Assembly (NCBI GenBank): GCA_009840355.1
Contig: VXNZ01000003.1
Location: 1 to 64,000 of the forward strand
Origin: Chloroflexota bacterium
GTDB lineage: Bacteria > Chloroflexota > Dehalococcoidia > Lucifugimonadales > JADFKI01
Length of the DNA stretch: 64,000 nucleotides
Direction: 5' to 3'
A program made the translations under genes and the position numbers. Below, piece by piece: positions 26,598-37,346 of the stretch. Within the stretch, counting starts at the first letter, position 1. Each line of letters starts with the position of its first letter. Under the pieces are notes generated by a model. That model searched no databases. It was not told where the DNA came from and saw nothing but the letters and a program-made list of their open reading frames with translations.

Positions 26598-27275
26598 ATG
26601 ACCACCGAACTCATACCTGACGAAATACAGTTCGCCGAAAACCCCGAACCCCGATGTCCTTGCGTGCTGCTCGTGGATGTATCCTCATCTATGTACGGAC
26701 CGCCGATGAATGAGCTGAATAGCGGCATTGCCACTTTCGCGCAGGAACTTAAGGCAGACCAACTCGCTTCGCTGCGGACCGAAGTCGCCATCGTTACCTT
26801 CGGCAGCACTGCGGAGATGGTTCAGGAATTCGTTACCGCCGACCAATTTCAGCCTCCCACGCTGGTGGCGAACGGCGCGACGATGATGGGCGCGGGCATT
26901 AATCTCGCGCTGGACAAGATCGAAGAGCGCAAGCAGATGTACAGGGACAACGGCATCGATTACTATCGCCCCTGGCTGTTCCTTCTGACTGATGGCGCGC
27001 CGTCCGAATCGCAGGAAGTGGTGAGCACGGCGTCCCAAAGGCTGCATGATGCGGAGAGCGAGAAGAGGGTCGCCGCCTTCTCCGTAGGTGTTGAGGGCGC
27101 GAACATGGACTTGCTCACCGATATAAGCCCGCGCCGTCCTCTTATGCTGAAAGGGCTGGAGTTCTCCAGCATGTTCGTCTGGCTGTCGCAGTCTATGTCG
27201 CGCGTTTCGCGGTCGCGCACAGACGACGAGATTACGCTCGACACCGACGGCTTGCAGGACTGGGCGGCGATATAA
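26598..27275 (+). CDS. VWA-domain protein (TerY-like), copy 2
   Basis: A 225-residue VWA protein, a clear tandem duplicate of the preceding gene over most of its length but without its internal insertion. The MIDAS residues are DVSSS, the Thr in NGATMMGAG, and the Asp in LLTDGAPSE. AAGGAGG lies six bases before the ATG. Its stop overlaps the start of the phosphatase gene by one base (TAATG), so translation is coupled. In TerY-P triads the VWA protein is thought to be an adaptor controlled by the kinase/phosphatase pair. The duplication suggests two adaptors with different partners. Confidence 0.9.
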   Translation: MTTELIPDEIQFAENPEPRCPCVLLVDVSSSMYGPPMNELNSGIATFAQELKADQLASLRTEVAIVTFGSTAEMVQEFVTADQFQPPTLVANGATMMGAGINLALDKIEERKQMYRDNGIDYYRPWLFLLTDGAPSESQEVVSTASQRLHDAESEKRVAAFSVGVEGANMDLLTDISPRRPLMLKGLEFSSMFVWLSQSMSRVSRSRTDDEITLDTDGLQDWAAI

Positions 27276-28075
27276 TGGATGTCGTCAATTCCGCGTCTCG
27301 TTGGCGCGTTATACGCGCGTCCGTGCAAGGCACGAGCCACGCGAAGACAGGGCAGCCCTGCCAGGACAGTACAAGCGTGGGCAAAAACGTGCCCGCCGGC
27401 TTTCTGGTAGCCGCCGTAGCCGACGGCGCGGGGTCCGCCGAACTTTCTGCCGACGGCTCGCGCATCGCCGCTTGCGCCGCGACCAAAAGGGCAACCGGAC
27501 TGTTGCACTATCATGTGCATCCCCTCTACGAAGGCGTGCTAGAAGAAATCCTCCGAGAATCCGTCCGCGCCGCAAGGAAGGAACTGGAAGCCGAATCCCA
27601 TAGGCAGAAGAGACCTCTCAGGGACTTCGCCACCACCCTGATAGTCGCAATCTGCGCTCCCGAAATCACCGGCGCGGCGCAGATAGGCGACGGCGCTATG
27701 ATAACGACCGGCGCGGGCATATCCGAGGACGACAGTGGCGGCTACACCCTGTTCAGTGCCCCGCAGCGCGGCGAGTATGCGAACGCCACCAACTTCATCA
27801 CATCCGACAACTGGCAAGACTCTCTCGATACGAGTATGCAGTACGGCGGCATCAGCCGTTTGGCGATGTTCACCGACGGCATACAATCCATCGCTCTGAA
27901 CGCGACCTCCGGCAACGCGCCGCATGCGCCCTTCTTCGACCCACTCTTTGGCTGGGCGGAAAAACAGGAAGATACGGATGCTGCCGGGAACAGTCTCGCA
28001 GCCTTCCTGTCATCGCCCAGGGTAGCCGCCCGCGCGGACGACGACTTGACGCTGTTGCTCGCGGTTCGGGGGTGA
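27275..28075 (+). CDS. PP2C-family Ser/Thr protein phosphatase
   Basis: A 266-residue metal-dependent phosphatase. Signatures are GTSHAKTGQPCQDS (the family's early region), VAAVADGAGSAELSADGSRI (metal-binding Asp-Gly), FATTLIVAICAPEITGAAQIG with the GDGA turn, FTDGIQSI and the C-terminal ADDDLTLLLAV (metal-binding Asp-Asp). It begins one base inside the stop of the VWA copy 2 and is followed 27 bp later by the giant kinase, so the three proteins are made together. The expected role is to remove phosphate placed by the kinase, probably on the VWA proteins or their targets. It lacks a signal peptide and acts in the cytoplasm. Confidence 0.9.
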   Translation: MDVVNSASRWRVIRASVQGTSHAKTGQPCQDSTSVGKNVPAGFLVAAVADGAGSAELSADGSRIAACAATKRATGLLHYHVHPLYEGVLEEILRESVRAARKELEAESHRQKRPLRDFATTLIVAICAPEITGAAQIGDGAMITTGAGISEDDSGGYTLFSAPQRGEYANATNFITSDNWQDSLDTSMQYGGISRLAMFTDGIQSIALNATSGNAPHAPFFDPLFGWAEKQEDTDAAGNSLAAFLSSPRVAARADDDLTLLLAVRG

Positions 28076-28102
28076 TGGCGGCGCGTTAGGAAGACGGCAA
28101 GG

Positions 28103-31100
28103 ATGGTTAATCAAGGCAACATATCCGTTTGGAGCAGCGCGACGAACCGAATCACGCTGTCGCAATCGGATGTGCTGGGGAGCGGCGGCGAGGGCGCGGT
28201 TTACAGCCTCGGAAGCCATCCCGACCTCGTGGCGAAGATATACCATTCCGACAGGCGCACGGATGCGGTCATCAACAAACTCGATGTGATGATAAACTAT
28301 CCGCCGCGCACCGAGGACGACCTAACGGGACACCTGTTCGTCGCATGGCCCCGGCAGCTCGTCTATGATACGGCGAGCGAAGTCATCGGCTTCCTGATGC
28401 CGAAAGTCGAAAAGACGCACAGCCTTTTCGAGTACTACAACCCCGCGTTGAGGCGCAGACACGCGCCGCACATCAATTACGCGAACCTGTGCTCTGTCGC
28501 CAAAAGCCTCGCCGTCGCCCTTGACAGACTGCACGGCATTAACTACACCTATCTCGTAGGCGACATCAACGAATCCAACGCCTACATCACCGAGGATGAG
28601 CATGTAACGCTGATAGACGCTGATTCGTTCCAGGTAACCGATAGCCGCACGACACCGCCCACGATATATCGCTGTGTGGTGGGCAAGCCGGAATATACCC
28701 CGCCCGAGCTGCAAGGCGTGAGTTTCGCTCAGGTGGACAGAAACGTACACCACGACAACTTCGCGCTGGCGGTAGTCATATACCAGCTTCTAATGGAGGG
28801 CACGCACCCGTTCAGAGGTATATACACCGGCGCGGGCGAGAAACCGCAGGTAGAGACTTGCATCTCGCGCGGCTACTTCCTGCACACTGCGAGCAGAAGC
28901 GTCCCGCTGAATCCCATGCCGACTGCCGTGGAATGGGATACGCTGCACGAAGACATTCGGGTGCTCTTCCGCAAGTGCTTCGACGATGGCCATACGGACC
29001 CGCAGTCTCGCCCCGCGCCGAGAGACTGGGTTGACGCGCTGGACGAGGCGATGCGGACGCTCAGGCAGTGCGCCCGAAACGCCAGCCACTGGTACTTCGA
29101 CAAGCAGGCGTCCGCTTCAGGGAGCGCGGCGTGTACATGGTGCGAGCGAACGGCGAATATCGGCATAGAGTCGTTCCCGGACCATCCGGGCGCGCAAATA
29201 TTCGTCCCGCCGATGCAGGCAGCTCAACCACCACCACCCACGCCGCCGCCTACGGCTCCCGCACTGCCGCCCCCTATGCCGCCTGCGCCGCCGCCAGCTA
29301 CAGGCGGCGGGCCTCAGCTTCCGGGTTCGCGCGCTGCAGGGATTCCCCCTTGGGTGATGTTGTTAGGCATGGGGTGGTTGGCGATACAACTGTTTTTCGG
29401 AGACGATAATCTTTCATTCATCGCAGAAATCCCCCTTTACTTAGCGTTAGCTGGCTTACTATTCGTAACTATGTTTTGGCGGGGACGTGTAAGTTCTCTT
29501 CTGCATCAGCTTCTGCCCTCACATCTGGGTTCATTTGGCGCTGCGGCAGTCGCTTTTCTGTGGGGAACGCCCGGCAACAGAAGACCTTTATGGCTAAGGG
29601 TACTTCTGGTGAGCGTAATGTGGATTGTATTGACTATACCGATAATCTTAATGACATTGGTTATAGAACAGGCACGGAATACAGTTGAGGCAGGGTTGAT
29701 TTCGCTGATTCCCACGCCTACGCCTGCGCCTACCTATACCCCTGAACCTACAAGCACACCGATTCTCGCGCCAATCGCGTCAAGCCCTACCGACATATCC
29801 GCGCTCAACCTTGTGCCGTCAGATTTCGACAATTTGGATATGCTCGCCTTCAAAAAGATTTTCGTTGCGAAAAACCTACCGGAAGGTTACGCGCATGAAG
29901 TTACAGGCGATTATAGGAACTGTCTGAACGATGTAGGGGTATCAATAGATGAAGTGGACATTTTGGCTCACCCGCATGTTCCCGGCGGCACCTTGACCAT
30001 CGTCTCAGGCAAGTTCTCGCGTAGCGATGTCTCGGACAGGCTCAATGCCCGCGGGTTTGCAAAGGTCCTGTATCAAGGCTCCGAACTGTGGGCATCCGCG
30101 CAAGCGTGTGTAGATGACGCGAAGTATCAGCATAATGTTGATGCCGTGGCTGTTCTGGAGGATGGGTACATCATAATCGGCGATGAAGCGCTGGTGAAAC
30201 TCATTCTTGGAACGGTGAAGGAAGGCGGGAGCGAATTGAGGCTGAATGCTTCGATAACGCGCGCGCTGGGCGAGGCGGATCAAGTCGTCCGAGCGTGGAC
30301 GAGTACCGATGGCTGCGTCGCGCACAATTGCTTGAATTATGCTCTGGTCTGGTCCGCAAGCTCCGAAAACAACACGCTTGACCTCTTGTATGTGGGGATG
30401 TTCACGAACGCGCGAAGCGCCGGTGAGGGACGGAGTGCAATGGAGGCTTGGATAAGCGAAAATCACAGAGTATTGAGAATGGATGTGAATCAGGATGAAG
30501 AGTTCATAATAATCGATACGACTGTCTCATTTGCCGCGTCCGAGCCGTCGCCCACGCCTACCCATTCGCCCGAACCACCGGACATGCCCCTCGCTGCCGC
30601 AGTCGTTCCCACGAACATCCCCATACCGACCAGCAGCACTCTAACTCATACTCCAGCGCCCACGGAAACGCCCACACCGTTGCCAACCTTCACTCCTTCC
30701 CCGACATCTACGGCGACGCATACGCCATCGCCTACTGCTACTCATACGCCTGTGCCTACCAGTACGCCAACTCCCCTTCCAACTCATACGCCTACACTGA
30801 TTCCAACGGCGACACACACGCCCCTGCCCACACCCACGCATACTCCGATGCCGTGCAGACCGGATATACCGGGGTCTAACCTAAACAGGTGCGACTTGAG
30901 GGGAAATGACCTGCGCGGCTACGACCTGACGGGCGTCGATCTCAGATATGCGAACCTCGCCGGTACAGACCTCAAAGACGCCGTGCTCACGGGCGCAAAT
31001 CTCACCGGCGCGAACTTGACGAATGCGGACTTCACGGGCGCGGTTCTGGCAGACGCTGACTTAACCGGCGCGTCGGTGGAAGGCATCGTTCTCACCCGCG

Positions 31101-31843
31101 TCAATCTCAGCTCGACCACGATTAGCGCGATAGAGTCCTTCAATAACGCGAAGCTTCAAAGGGCTGTATTTCCGAACGCGGTAGGGTTGGCAGGAGTAAC
31201 CTTCGTGGATGCGGACCTTTCCCATAGCTCACTGGTTGGCGCAAACCTCGAATCCACCGACTTCACTGAGGCAAATCTCTATCGCGCCGATTTAACGGGC
31301 GTTGTTCTTGTGAAGGCGAACTTCAGAGGGGCTAACCTAGACGACGCAACCTTGGATAGCGCGAATCTGCAAGGGGCGAATCTCGCCTCTGCCGACTTCA
31401 GTGACACGGCGTTTGACAGCAATCCCGACTTCAGAGGGGCGGACCTGAGAAATGCGAGCTTCAACAAGGCAGTCCTGAATGGAGTCGATTTCTCAGACGC
31501 GCGCCTGGACGAGGTTAAGTTCAACAAGACCGAATTAAACGGCACTATATTTGTCAACGCTAACCTGAACGAATCTGAGATGAAAGACGCCGTCGCACAG
31601 GGAGCGCGTTTCAACAACGCAGATGTCAGCGATGCGAACTTCAGCGAGTCAGACTTGACTAGCGCCAGCTTCCAGGGCGCGAACATCGAAGACGCTAGAT
31701 TTGGCGGAGCGAACCTCACGGGCGCGAACTTCTCAGGTGTCCTCAACGCCAATAAAGCCATCTTCGATGACACAGTCTGCTCAGATGGAACCACAAGTAG
31801 CAGCTGCTACTTCGATGGCAGGCTGCATGGGACACTGCCCTGA
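28103..31843 (+). CDS. Giant membrane Ser/Thr kinase with zinc knuckle, TPT linker and pentapeptide-repeat tail
   Basis: A 1246-residue protein. Residues 20-320 are a kinase of the type found in TerY-P triads: GSGGEGAVY loop (27-35), Lys45 in LVAKIY, catalytic VGDINESN (Asp154; the usual HRD is replaced by VGD), and metal-binding Asp172 in IDADSF, with PEYTPPE after it. A zinc knuckle follows (Cys323, His329, Cys344, Cys347), then a Pro-rich spacer, about four membrane helices (413-520), a globular part (about 560-810), a Thr/Pro-rich linker (about 813-917) and some 300 residues of pentapeptide repeats ([20 protein letters not shown] style). Topology suggests cytoplasmic kinase and external repeats. 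The last gene of the VWA-VWA-PP2C operon. Confidence 0.92.
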   Translation: MVNQGNISVWSSATNRITLSQSDVLGSGGEGAVYSLGSHPDLVAKIYHSDRRTDAVINKLDVMINYPPRTEDDLTGHLFVAWPRQLVYDTASEVIGFLMPKVEKTHSLFEYYNPALRRRHAPHINYANLCSVAKSLAVALDRLHGINYTYLVGDINESNAYITEDEHVTLIDADSFQVTDSRTTPPTIYRCVVGKPEYTPPELQGVSFAQVDRNVHHDNFALAVVIYQLLMEGTHPFRGIYTGAGEKPQVETCISRGYFLHTASRSVPLNPMPTAVEWDTLHEDIRVLFRKCFDDGHTDPQSRPAPRDWVDALDEAMRTLRQCARNASHWYFDKQASASGSAACTWCERTANIGIESFPDHPGAQIFVPPMQAAQPPPPTPPPTAPALPPPMPPAPPPATGGGPQLPGSRAAGIPPWVMLLGMGWLAIQLFFGDDNLSFIAEIPLYLALAGLLFVTMFWRGRVSSLLHQLLPSHLGSFGAAAVAFLWGTPGNRRPLWLRVLLVSVMWIVLTIPIILMTLVIEQARNTVEAGLISLIPTPTPAPTYTPEPTSTPILAPIASSPTDISALNLVPSDFDNLDMLAFKKIFVAKNLPEGYAHEVTGDYRNCLNDVGVSIDEVDILAHPHVPGGTLTIVSGKFSRSDVSDRLNARGFAKVLYQGSELWASAQACVDDAKYQHNVDAVAVLEDGYIIIGDEALVKLILGTVKEGGSELRLNASITRALGEADQVVRAWTSTDGCVAHNCLNYALVWSASSENNTLDLLYVGMFTNARSAGEGRSAMEAWISENHRVLRMDVNQDEEFIIIDTTVSFAASEPSPTPTHSPEPPDMPLAAAVVPTNIPIPTSSTLTHTPAPTETPTPLPTFTPSPTSTATHTPSPTATHTPVPTSTPTPLPTHTPTLIPTATHTPLPTPTHTPMPCRPDIPGSNLNRCDLRGNDLRGYDLTGVDLRYANLAGTDLKDAVLTGANLTGANLTNADFTGAVLADADLTGASVEGIVLTRVNLSSTTISAIESFNNAKLQRAVFPNAVGLAGVTFVDADLSHSSLVGANLESTDFTEANLYRADLTGVVLVKANFRGANLDDATLDSANLQGANLASADFSDTAFDSNPDFRGADLRNASFNKAVLNGVDFSDARLDEVKFNKTELNGTIFVNANLNESEMKDAVAQGARFNNADVSDANFSESDLTSASFQGANIEDARFGGANLTGANFSGVLNANKAIFDDTVCSDGTTSSSCYFDGRLHGTLP

Positions 31844-32255
31844 CATAAAGGAAGCCGCTAAGGGTATTTATACGGCATGTCATTCGGAGGACCGGGAAGA
31901 TTCTGAAAATGCTTCGGCTCTTCCAGTCCACCGTCTCTCTTATACCACTCTACGGGGCAATACTCATTGCAAATTACGAGGCATCTGCGTTACAAATTAA
32001 TGGCGTTGAATGCGCTCTCTTTGACTGTCCTGTTATCATATGAGGTTCGCACGAAATCCTGCACTCAAACGGCAAGACGGATGTCTGCCGGATGTCTGGG
32101 ACATGATTGCAATAATGATTAATGCGTTTCCATAAGTTTTTATATGATATTGTTATTCCGATGCAATCGCCCCCGAAGACGCAGATTCCTGTCGTTTGTC
32201 CCGGCCCCCGAGGGCGAGACGGAAGTGCTTCCGTGTTCCGAAGAGAGGTGGAAAT
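31844..32255. other. Intergenic stretch, no gene seen
   Basis: About 410 bp, richer in A/T than its surroundings, separating the kinase operon from the hybrid sensor gene on the same strand. It probably contains the promoter of the latter; I see AT-rich runs near 32100-32160 but no convincing pair of boxes and no terminator hairpin. Confidence 0.45.
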
Positions 32256-34622
32256 GTGACGAAAAAAGACCGGCGTGACCTGGACATCAAGGCGCTGCGT
32301 GACCGTCTGTCCCGCCTGAGGGACGCCAGCCTGCGGATTAGCGAGAGTCTGGACATGGACACGGTGTTGCAGGAGGTGCTGGACTCCGCGCGGGAACTAA
32401 CAGAAGGTCGTTACGGGGCAATCGTCCTCCTCGATGACACTGGCATGATAGAAGACTTCCTGTCGTCAGGACTGAGTGTCGAAGAGGCGAATGGGATGTG
32501 GAGCATGCCAGATGCAATACGCTTTCTCGACTATCTGGGACGGATCGAAGATCCGCTGAGAGTGCCGGACTTCATTTGCCACCTGCGCGAACAGGGGTTG
32601 CCGGAACTGCGTTCCTCGTCAGTGGGCGCGTTTCTGGGTGCTCCCATACGGCGCGGGAGCCAGCGTGTGGGCAACATATTCCTAGCCAGGGATAAAGGAG
32701 GGCAAGAGTTCTGCAGCGAAGACGAGGAGACTCTGGTGATGTTCGCCTCCCAGGCGGCGCTGGTTATCGCGAACGCCAGTCGCTACCGCGACGAGTTGCA
32801 AGCCAGGTCTCACCTTGAGACTCTGATAGAAACTTCTCCAATAGGGGTGGTGGTCTTCGATGCCCAGACCGGAGGGCTGGTTTCATTCAACAGGGAGGCG
32901 GTCAGGATTGTTGAGGACCTCATAGACCCGGGCCGTCCCCTTGAAGAGATAATCGGGGTTCTGACCGTCCGGCGTGCCGACGGGAGAGAGGTGTCCCTTC
33001 AGGAGTTTCCCCTGGTAGAGACTCTCAGCGACGCCGAGACCATACGCGCTGAGGAGGTGGTCATCGCGGTACCGGATGGCAGGTCGGTTGCTATCCTGCT
33101 GAATGTAACCCCCATCCGCGCGCATGGCGGCGACGTGGAGTCTGTGGTGGTCACGATGCAAGACTTGACCCCGTTGCAGGAGACAGAGCGTCTGCGGGCG
33201 GAGTTTCTGGCGATGGTGAGCCACGAGTTGCGCACTCCGCTGACTTCGATCAAAGGATCTGTCGCTACTCTGCTGGATCCTGGCGCCGGGCTGAACCCTA
33301 CCGAGATAGACCATCTTTACCGGATTATAGACGCTCAGTCCGAGCGCATGCGTATGCTGATAAGCGACCTTCTCGACGTGGCTCACATTGAGACGGGAGC
33401 GCTATCTGTCTATCCCGAACCCAACGATGTGGCGGTGGTGGTGAACGAGGCGAGGCACTCCTTCTTGAGCAGCGGCGGCAAGCACACCATGCGCGTCGAA
33501 CTTGCCCCAGAGCTACCCTGGGTCATGGCAGACAGGCCCCGAATGGTGCAGATATTGGGTAACCTGCTCGCCAACGCGGCCCGACACTCGCCGGAGTCGT
33601 CGCCCATTGAGGTGAGCGCAACGCGGGATGGGGTTCACGTTGCCGTCTCCGTGTCTGACAAGGGTAGAGGCATACCGGCGGACAGCCTGCCGCACCTTTT
33701 CCGGAAATTTTCGCAGCGCCAGGGCGAGGACAGAGGCGACACCGGCCTAGGCCTCGCCATCTGCAAGGGGATCGTGGAGGCACATGGGGGCCGAATCTGG
33801 GCAGAGAGTGACGGGCCGGGGCTGGGAGCACGCTTCACATTCACTGTCCCAGTGGTCGAGGAAGCCGGGTTCATATCTCCCGTCGCTCCTGCAACTCGCT
33901 CCTCGCGACAGAAGAGAACGGAGGAAAGGATCTGCGTACTCGCAGTTGACGACGACCCCCAAGCCCTCAGGTACGTCAGAGAGACGCTGTCGAACGCAGG
34001 CTACCTGACGGTCGCTACGGGAAACGCGAGGGAGGTGCTGCGGTTGGTCGAGGAGTCGAGGCCCGATCTTGTGCTGCTCGACCTTGTGCTGCCCGGCGTC
34101 GACGGGATCGAGATGATGCGGGAGATACAGGAGGCGTACGACATTCCGGTCATCTTCCTGTCGGCTTATGGGCAGGACCAACTTGTGGCAAGGGCATTCG
34201 ACCAGGGAGCCGCCGATTATGTTGTCAAGCCCTTCTCTCCGACAGAGCTCGCGGCAAGGATCAGGGCGGCATTGCGGCGAAAGATGACGCCGGAGCCGAT
34301 GTTGCCCTACGTGTTAGGGGACCTGACCATCGACTACGCTGAGCGCCGGGTGACCCTTGGGTGCCAGCAGGTGCGGCTGACCTATATCGAGTACCGCACA
34401 CTTGTCGAGTTGTCGCTCAACGCGGGCCGTGTGTTGCCATACGCGCATCTGCTGAGGCGGGTATGGGGAGTGGACGAGGACGGGGACGTGCGGCCGATTC
34501 GTACCGTCATAAGCACGCTGCGCCGCAGGCTGGAGGACGAGACCGATAACCCCACTTACATCTTCACCGAGCCTCGAGTCGGCTACCGAATGGCATCAGG
34601 AGAGAATCAGGGGCAAGAATGA
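32256..34622 (+). CDS. Hybrid sensor kinase fused to an OmpR-type transcription regulator, copy 2
   Basis: A complete two-component pathway in one 788-residue soluble protein. It starts at the GTG at 32256 (GAGGTGG upstream). Order: coiled N-terminus, GAF domain (about 25-180: FDTVLQ-like start, LVMFASQAALVIANASRYR end), PAS (about 195-310), HisKA with His323 in MVSHELRTPLTSIKG, ATPase with NLLANAARHS, DKGRGIP and GDTGLGLAICKGIVEAHGG, receiver domain with Asp609 in LVLLDLVLPG, and a winged-helix DNA-binding domain (RLTYIEYRTLVELS, PTYIFTEPRVGYRM). No membrane segment, so the signal is cytoplasmic. Near-identical layout to the gene at 41308 and the broken copy at 22889. Confidence 0.92.
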   Translation: MTKKDRRDLDIKALRDRLSRLRDASLRISESLDMDTVLQEVLDSARELTEGRYGAIVLLDDTGMIEDFLSSGLSVEEANGMWSMPDAIRFLDYLGRIEDPLRVPDFICHLREQGLPELRSSSVGAFLGAPIRRGSQRVGNIFLARDKGGQEFCSEDEETLVMFASQAALVIANASRYRDELQARSHLETLIETSPIGVVVFDAQTGGLVSFNREAVRIVEDLIDPGRPLEEIIGVLTVRRADGREVSLQEFPLVETLSDAETIRAEEVVIAVPDGRSVAILLNVTPIRAHGGDVESVVVTMQDLTPLQETERLRAEFLAMVSHELRTPLTSIKGSVATLLDPGAGLNPTEIDHLYRIIDAQSERMRMLISDLLDVAHIETGALSVYPEPNDVAVVVNEARHSFLSSGGKHTMRVELAPELPWVMADRPRMVQILGNLLANAARHSPESSPIEVSATRDGVHVAVSVSDKGRGIPADSLPHLFRKFSQRQGEDRGDTGLGLAICKGIVEAHGGRIWAESDGPGLGARFTFTVPVVEEAGFISPVAPATRSSRQKRTEERICVLAVDDDPQALRYVRETLSNAGYLTVATGNAREVLRLVEESRPDLVLLDLVLPGVDGIEMMREIQEAYDIPVIFLSAYGQDQLVARAFDQGAADYVVKPFSPTELAARIRAALRRKMTPEPMLPYVLGDLTIDYAERRVTLGCQQVRLTYIEYRTLVELSLNAGRVLPYAHLLRRVWGVDEDGDVRPIRTVISTLRRRLEDETDNPTYIFTEPRVGYRMASGENQGQE

Positions 34623-34661
34623 CTGTCGAGCCTTCTCCATCAGATCCGATGCCAATAAAAG

Positions 34662-37151
34662 CTAGAGCGACCTCACCGCCTGCTCTATTCTGTCTGTGGC
34701 GTCTTCGTAAGATGTGGCCCGCGAAAAGGTGATAGGAGAGCCGAAACGTACCTCAACTTCTCCTCTACCAAGTACCGGAAAATCACTGGGTGATCCGAGT
34801 TTCAATATGTCCAACTTCACGGGAACGACAGGTATGCCTGATTCTACCGCCACCAGCCCAGTTCCTCCCCTGAAGGACTGCATTGGGCCTCCGACGGTGA
34901 GCTCCCCCTCAGGGTAGATTAGCACGGACCAGCCGTCGTCAAGAATTCGGCCCATATTGTCCAGGCTCGCTCGAACCGCACCTTCTTTTGAGAAGGGAAA
35001 GCCGTTTCCGATGAGCGGGTGTGTAATGCGATATGCAGGATTACGCCATAATTCCTCCCACGCCGCGATGGCAAGTCGCCTGCGATGACGCAGTGGCATT
35101 GCCTTGATGAGGAGGCCGTTGTCAAGTCGCAGGCAGTGGTTCGCGGCGAAAAGTATCGGACCCTTCATGCCCTCTATTTCCGAAGCCCCCACTACACTAA
35201 ACTTATACAGCAGCCTGAGAACAGGAAATATGGCTGCTCGTTGGATGGCGCCCCTAAGGGGTCTGCACCACCAGCTCATACCCCATCGTACGAACTTTCT
35301 CCGCTCTACGCTCCGTGGTCCCTGATCGACCATTCTTGCCAGGTAGTCGATGGTAGTGCCGCGCTCGATGACGGACTCATCCAAATAAACCCCGAACTGC
35401 TCTTCAATGGCTGACAGGAGTTCCACGCGCTTGAGAGAGTCCATGTCCAGGTCACCGTCGAGTGTCTTGTCCGCGGTAATCTGGGCGACAGGCATCTCGG
35501 CAATCTCGGCGACCAATTGCTCCAGCGTCACCTCTTCTGAAATCGCTGGCTGACGCGCCGGCAAGTCAGACGTCGCCTCAGCATCGTTGAGCAGTATTTC
35601 CGTGAGGAGGTTCTTCTTGACTTTGAGGGTATGAGTGCGAGGAAAGTCTTCCTCTTTCCAGACTGTAAATCCGCGCACACGCTGATGTTCTGCCAGCCGA
35701 TTATTTGCCCAAGATACGGCATCAGATACCAGCGCGATGTCCCGTACCAGCAGCGCAGCATGCACCTCCGGGCCGGTCGAGCCTGGCAGACCGACGACAG
35801 CGGCGTCATCAACGGCATCGTGCCTGACCAACATGGCTTCGATATCCTCAGGATAGACGTTAAGGCCGCTGCCGAGGACAATCATGTCCTTCTTTCGCCC
35901 CTTAAGGTGAAGGTTGCCGTCGCTGTCGAATTCTCCCTGATCACCCGTCTTGTACCATTCGTCCTGGAAGGCGGCGGCTGTTGCGTCCGGCGCGTTCCAG
36001 TAGCCCGGAGTAACGTTTTCGCCTCGGACGAGCACTTCGCCGTCAGGTGCGATCTTCACTTCCACACCGGGCACCGGAGGACCGGGGGAATCGTGGCGTG
36101 GCTTCGATTGCAGATGACAGGTGATTACGGGGGACGTCTCGGTTGCGCCATAGCCCTGGATGACGTTAATGCCGAGGAGGTTCCACTTGACGCCGAGATC
36201 CCCGGGCAGCGGAGCGCCTCCGGCGAAAATGAAGGCGAGCCGTCCTCCGAATGTCTTGTGCACTCGTCTGAAAAGGACCCGCCGCAGAGGGAACGGAGCG
36301 CCTGCGGCGACCTTCAACAGCCTTGCCCAGAGTGCCTCTTTTCCCTGCCTCCGTACCTCCCGTTCTATTCCTTTCATGAACAGGTCAAGGAGTTGAGGCA
36401 CGAGCACCATCATCGTGACGCGGCGCTCCTGCATCGTCCTGAATAGAACCGTTGCCTGGCGCGCTATCGGGTAGGTGATGTTTGCCCCGGCGTTCATAGG
36501 TACGAATAGACCTCCCATCTGCTCCAGCATATGGCTGAGGGGCAGAATAGACATCAGGCGGTCGGATTCCTTGCCGGGAGCTACCTGGACGACGGAGCTT
36601 ATGTTCGCGGTAATGTTGCGATGCGTCAGCATTACACCCTTTGGATCGCCCGTAGTTCCGGAAGTAAACATCACCTCTGCAAGGTCGTCCGGTTCAATGT
36701 CAACGTGAGCCGGTGAGGGCAGGTCCTCTGACAACGCTTCCAGATCCTCGAAGTCTATCTCCGGAACGCCGAGTTCCGCATGGTAGCTTGGCGTCGCCCG
36801 GGAAACAAAAGAGAGCTTGGCATCAACCCTGGAAGTGACATTCTCCACGAATTCGCGCGGACTGCGTACGTCTAGCGGCACCACAATAACGCCGGCGCGC
36901 AAGCATCCAAACAGGCAGATGACCCATTGAGGACAGTTCGGCCCCCAGATTATGACGCGGTCGCCCTTGGACAGGCCGCGTGCCTGCAGCAGCGCGGCGA
37001 TACGCTCGGAGCCATTCCAGACATCGTTGTAGGACCAGCGCTGGTAGCGAAATCCGGGCTTGAATAGCAGCGCATCTCGGTCACCGAACTTCTCAGCGCG
37101 CTCTCGGAGGAATTCAACCAAGGTTGCCTCTATATCGCCATTCCTGCTCAT
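34662..37151 (-). CDS. Acyl-CoA/ACP ligase - acyl carrier - acyltransferase fusion
   Basis: A single 829-residue protein. Residues 1-520 are an AMP-forming ligase: FTSGTTGDPKGVMLTHRN P-loop, QGYGATETSPVI, and GRKKDMIVLGSGLNVYPEDI. About 535-610 is a phosphopantetheine carrier domain with the attachment Ser in LDMDSLKRVEL. About 640-829 is a PlsC-type acyltransferase: NHCLRLDNG (NHx4D motif, catalytic His) and YPEGELTVGG. The layout resembles Aas-type enzymes that reacylate lysophospholipids, but with its own carrier domain. Alternatively it is a step in an unusual lipid or secondary-metabolite route. It is divergent from no close partner and ends 40 bp after the convergent sensor gene. Confidence 0.88.
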   Translation of the reverse strand: MSRNGDIEATLVEFLRERAEKFGDRDALLFKPGFRYQRWSYNDVWNGSERIAALLQARGLSKGDRVIIWGPNCPQWVICLFGCLRAGVIVVPLDVRSPREFVENVTSRVDAKLSFVSRATPSYHAELGVPEIDFEDLEALSEDLPSPAHVDIEPDDLAEVMFTSGTTGDPKGVMLTHRNITANISSVVQVAPGKESDRLMSILPLSHMLEQMGGLFVPMNAGANITYPIARQATVLFRTMQERRVTMMVLVPQLLDLFMKGIEREVRRQGKEALWARLLKVAAGAPFPLRRVLFRRVHKTFGGRLAFIFAGGAPLPGDLGVKWNLLGINVIQGYGATETSPVITCHLQSKPRHDSPGPPVPGVEVKIAPDGEVLVRGENVTPGYWNAPDATAAAFQDEWYKTGDQGEFDSDGNLHLKGRKKDMIVLGSGLNVYPEDIEAMLVRHDAVDDAAVVGLPGSTGPEVHAALLVRDIALVSDAVSWANNRLAEHQRVRGFTVWKEEDFPRTHTLKVKKNLLTEILLNDAEATSDLPARQPAISEEVTLEQLVAEIAEMPVAQITADKTLDGDLDMDSLKRVELLSAIEEQFGVYLDESVIERGTTIDYLARMVDQGPRSVERRKFVRWGMSWWCRPLRGAIQRAAIFPVLRLLYKFSVVGASEIEGMKGPILFAANHCLRLDNGLLIKAMPLRHRRRLAIAAWEELWRNPAYRITHPLIGNGFPFSKEGAVRASLDNMGRILDDGWSVLIYPEGELTVGGPMQSFRGGTGLVAVESGIPVVPVKLDILKLGSPSDFPVLGRGEVEVRFGSPITFSRATSYEDATDRIEQAVRSL

Positions 37152-37346
37152 TTGTGGCTCCTAATGCTCAGAGTGTTTTTTCGAGTGTAGATTGTCATTG
37201 GGGACGGCACCGCATTCTTCACATTGTCCAGCATAGAGTAATCGAGTGCCCCGGATTGCTGTCAACCCCGTGAGGGCTGCGAATTTTATACATATATCGC
37301 GGCGTGAAGAACAATACTTATCGCCTATAACGGGCACCGCGCCGGG

